Shown here piece by piece: positions 4,084-5,074 of a stretch of DNA of 5,074 bases. This DNA comes from Desulfobacterales bacterium. Lineage in GTDB: Bacteria; Desulfobacterota; Desulfobulbia; Desulfobulbales; BM004. The position numbers and the translations under genes were made by a program. How positions within the stretch are numbered: position 1 is the first letter of the stretch; every line of letters starts with the position of its first letter. The stretch is taken from contig JAAXQI010000105.1 in NCBI GenBank assembly GCA_012974315.1, positions 1-5,074 of the forward strand. Direction: 5' to 3'. Below the pieces are notes generated by a model that saw only the letters and a list, made by a program, of their open reading frames with translations, did not search any database and was not told the DNA's origin.

Positions 4084-5006
4084 CTTCCATTTTTCTTTGC
4101 CTGATAGAGCGCAGAGTCGGCCCGGGTTAATACAGCATTGCTGTTTGTATCTGTATCCAGGACAAGGGTAATACCGATGCTTATGGTGAACTTAATGGTT
4201 TCCTTTTCATAGGGGACAGCCATTTCTTCTATTTTCGCCCTGATGCGTTCTGCTATGATGGCAGCACCCAGGCTTGGCGTATTTGGCAGCATGACAATGA
4301 ATTCTTCGCCTCCGTACCGTGCAAACATATCAGATTGTCGGAAAAGTTCTTCACACAATAGCACCAGTTTTTTCAGGGCAGCATTTCCGCCGGCATGACC
4401 ATAGGTGTCATTGATCTTTTTGAAGTTATCGATATCTATGAGAAGGACAGATAATTTATTCTTATATCTTTTGGCAATGGAAAACTCCCTGTCAAATATC
4501 TGCATGAAGTATCTTCTGTTGTAGGCTCCCGTAAGGGCATCCTTTTCAGAGAGTTCTTTCAGCTGGTCTTCAAGTTTTTTCCTGTCCGTGATATTGATGG
4601 CCAGCCAGATGACGGAATTAATTTCACCACCCTGATCCTTGATGGGGTAGACCCGGCCTTCAAACCATTGCACGCTTTTGTGGCCGTCCAGGGGAGAGCC
4701 TGTAATATCTTCCGGACCAAGCTGGTATTCGAGGGTCTTTAGGGAATTGTCCTCTATGGACTCAGAGATTGTCTGCATAAAAGTGTCTGCCAGTGATTCA
4801 GGCATAACGTCGTGCAGATATTTATTAATGAGAAAGTCGCCGCTGTGGTAGAGTGACCGCTCCTTGCCGCCAATCACATCGAGGTACTTGCCAAACTTGT
4901 CAATGACAAAGATCGGATCCGGCAGGGTCCTGGCAGTCGATTGAAGCTGCTGCTCTATGGCAAAAAAGTTCTGTTCAACCGATTGAAGTTTTTCCCATAT
5001 ATCCAT
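4062..5006 (-). CDS. PAS-GGDEF diguanylate cyclase with Asn at the guanine-contact site
   Basis: The product (314 residues) has no membrane segment or signal peptide, so it is probably cytosolic. Residues about 26-142 form a PAS-like sensor (LPDPIFVIDKFGKYLDV... ending NITDRKKLE), with no obvious haem or flavin motif. A short helical linker (about 143-152) leads to a GGDEF domain (about 153-314), opening with DALTGAYNRR (156-165). The domain has the metal-binding Asp191, the base-contacting Asn199, the active-site loop GGEEF (232-236) and a product-inhibition I-site RQSD (223-226) five residues before it. This predicts an active enzyme making cyclic di-GMP from GTP under feedback control. The exception is residue 208: the near-invariant Asp of the GHxxGD motif is Asn (GHAGGN). 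By spacing this is Asp344 of PleD, which contacts guanine, so nucleotide choice may be altered. The ATG at 5004-5006 has AGGT 7 nt upstream. The PAS ligand is unknown. Confidence 0.92.
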   Translation of the reverse strand: MDIWEKLQSVEQNFFAIEQQLQSTARTLPDPIFVIDKFGKYLDVIGGKERSLYHSGDFLINKYLHDVMPESLADTFMQTISESIEDNSLKTLEYQLGPEDITGSPLDGHKSVQWFEGRVYPIKDQGGEINSVIWLAINITDRKKLEDQLKELSEKDALTGAYNRRYFMQIFDREFSIAKRYKNKLSVLLIDIDNFKKINDTYGHAGGNAALKKLVLLCEELFRQSDMFARYGGEEFIVMLPNTPSLGAAIIAERIRAKIEEMAVPYEKETIKFTISIGITLVLDTDTNSNAVLTRADSALYQAKKNGRNRIEIN

Positions 5007-5074
5007 AGTAGTTACCTGTTAAGAAACAATTGGCACAAACTGATTTAGTCTTCTCAATCCGTACTTCTTAAAAC

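Overview
The window looks like bacterial chromosomal DNA, probably from the end of an assembled contig. The first 33 bases are an Illumina Nextera read-1 adapter left at the edge, so the biology starts at base 34. The genes are ordinary housekeeping genes. By eye the base composition is moderate, and short palindromic repeats sit between the genes. An uncultured or environmental Desulfobacterota-like (former Deltaproteobacteria) bacterium would fit the style of the serS, ftsB and FmdB-type proteins and the GGAACAGATT-type palindrome. That placement is a family-level impression, not a proven one.

Layout. Bases 34-438 hold a complete single-gene unit: a strong sigma-70-type promoter, a Shine-Dalgarno site, a 71-residue FmdB-family zinc ribbon protein and a textbook intrinsic terminator. 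Bases 564-639 carry two REP-like hairpins at the 3' end of ftsB (644-949, minus strand), a short cell-division protein with one membrane segment and a coiled coil. Bases 950-1160 separate ftsB from a divergent DUF523/TudS-type protein (1161-1568, plus strand). This gap contains back-to-back candidate promoters whose -10 elements overlap, plus a second, unrelated palindrome. The DUF523 gene converges on tatC (1645-2337, minus strand), a Sec-independent translocase subunit with no tatA or tatB beside it and a TTG start. The 450 bp gap 2338-2787 between divergent tatC and serS has no convincing gene. It is rich in interleaved inverted repeats (about 2463-2595), then a serS promoter candidate. serS (2788-4053) is a complete seryl-tRNA synthetase. 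It ends tail to tail, 8 bp away, with a PAS-GGDEF diguanylate cyclase (4062-5006, minus strand).

The genes do not form one pathway or operon; each appears to be transcribed alone. I see no defence system, phage, insertion sequence with transposase, CRISPR array or RNA gene of a known family. The two items I would follow first are the Asp-to-Asn change in the GGDEF protein, at the position known to contact guanine and to affect nucleotide choice in related enzymes, and the folded intergenic island upstream of tatC/serS, whose arms pair in mutually exclusive or pseudoknot-like ways.
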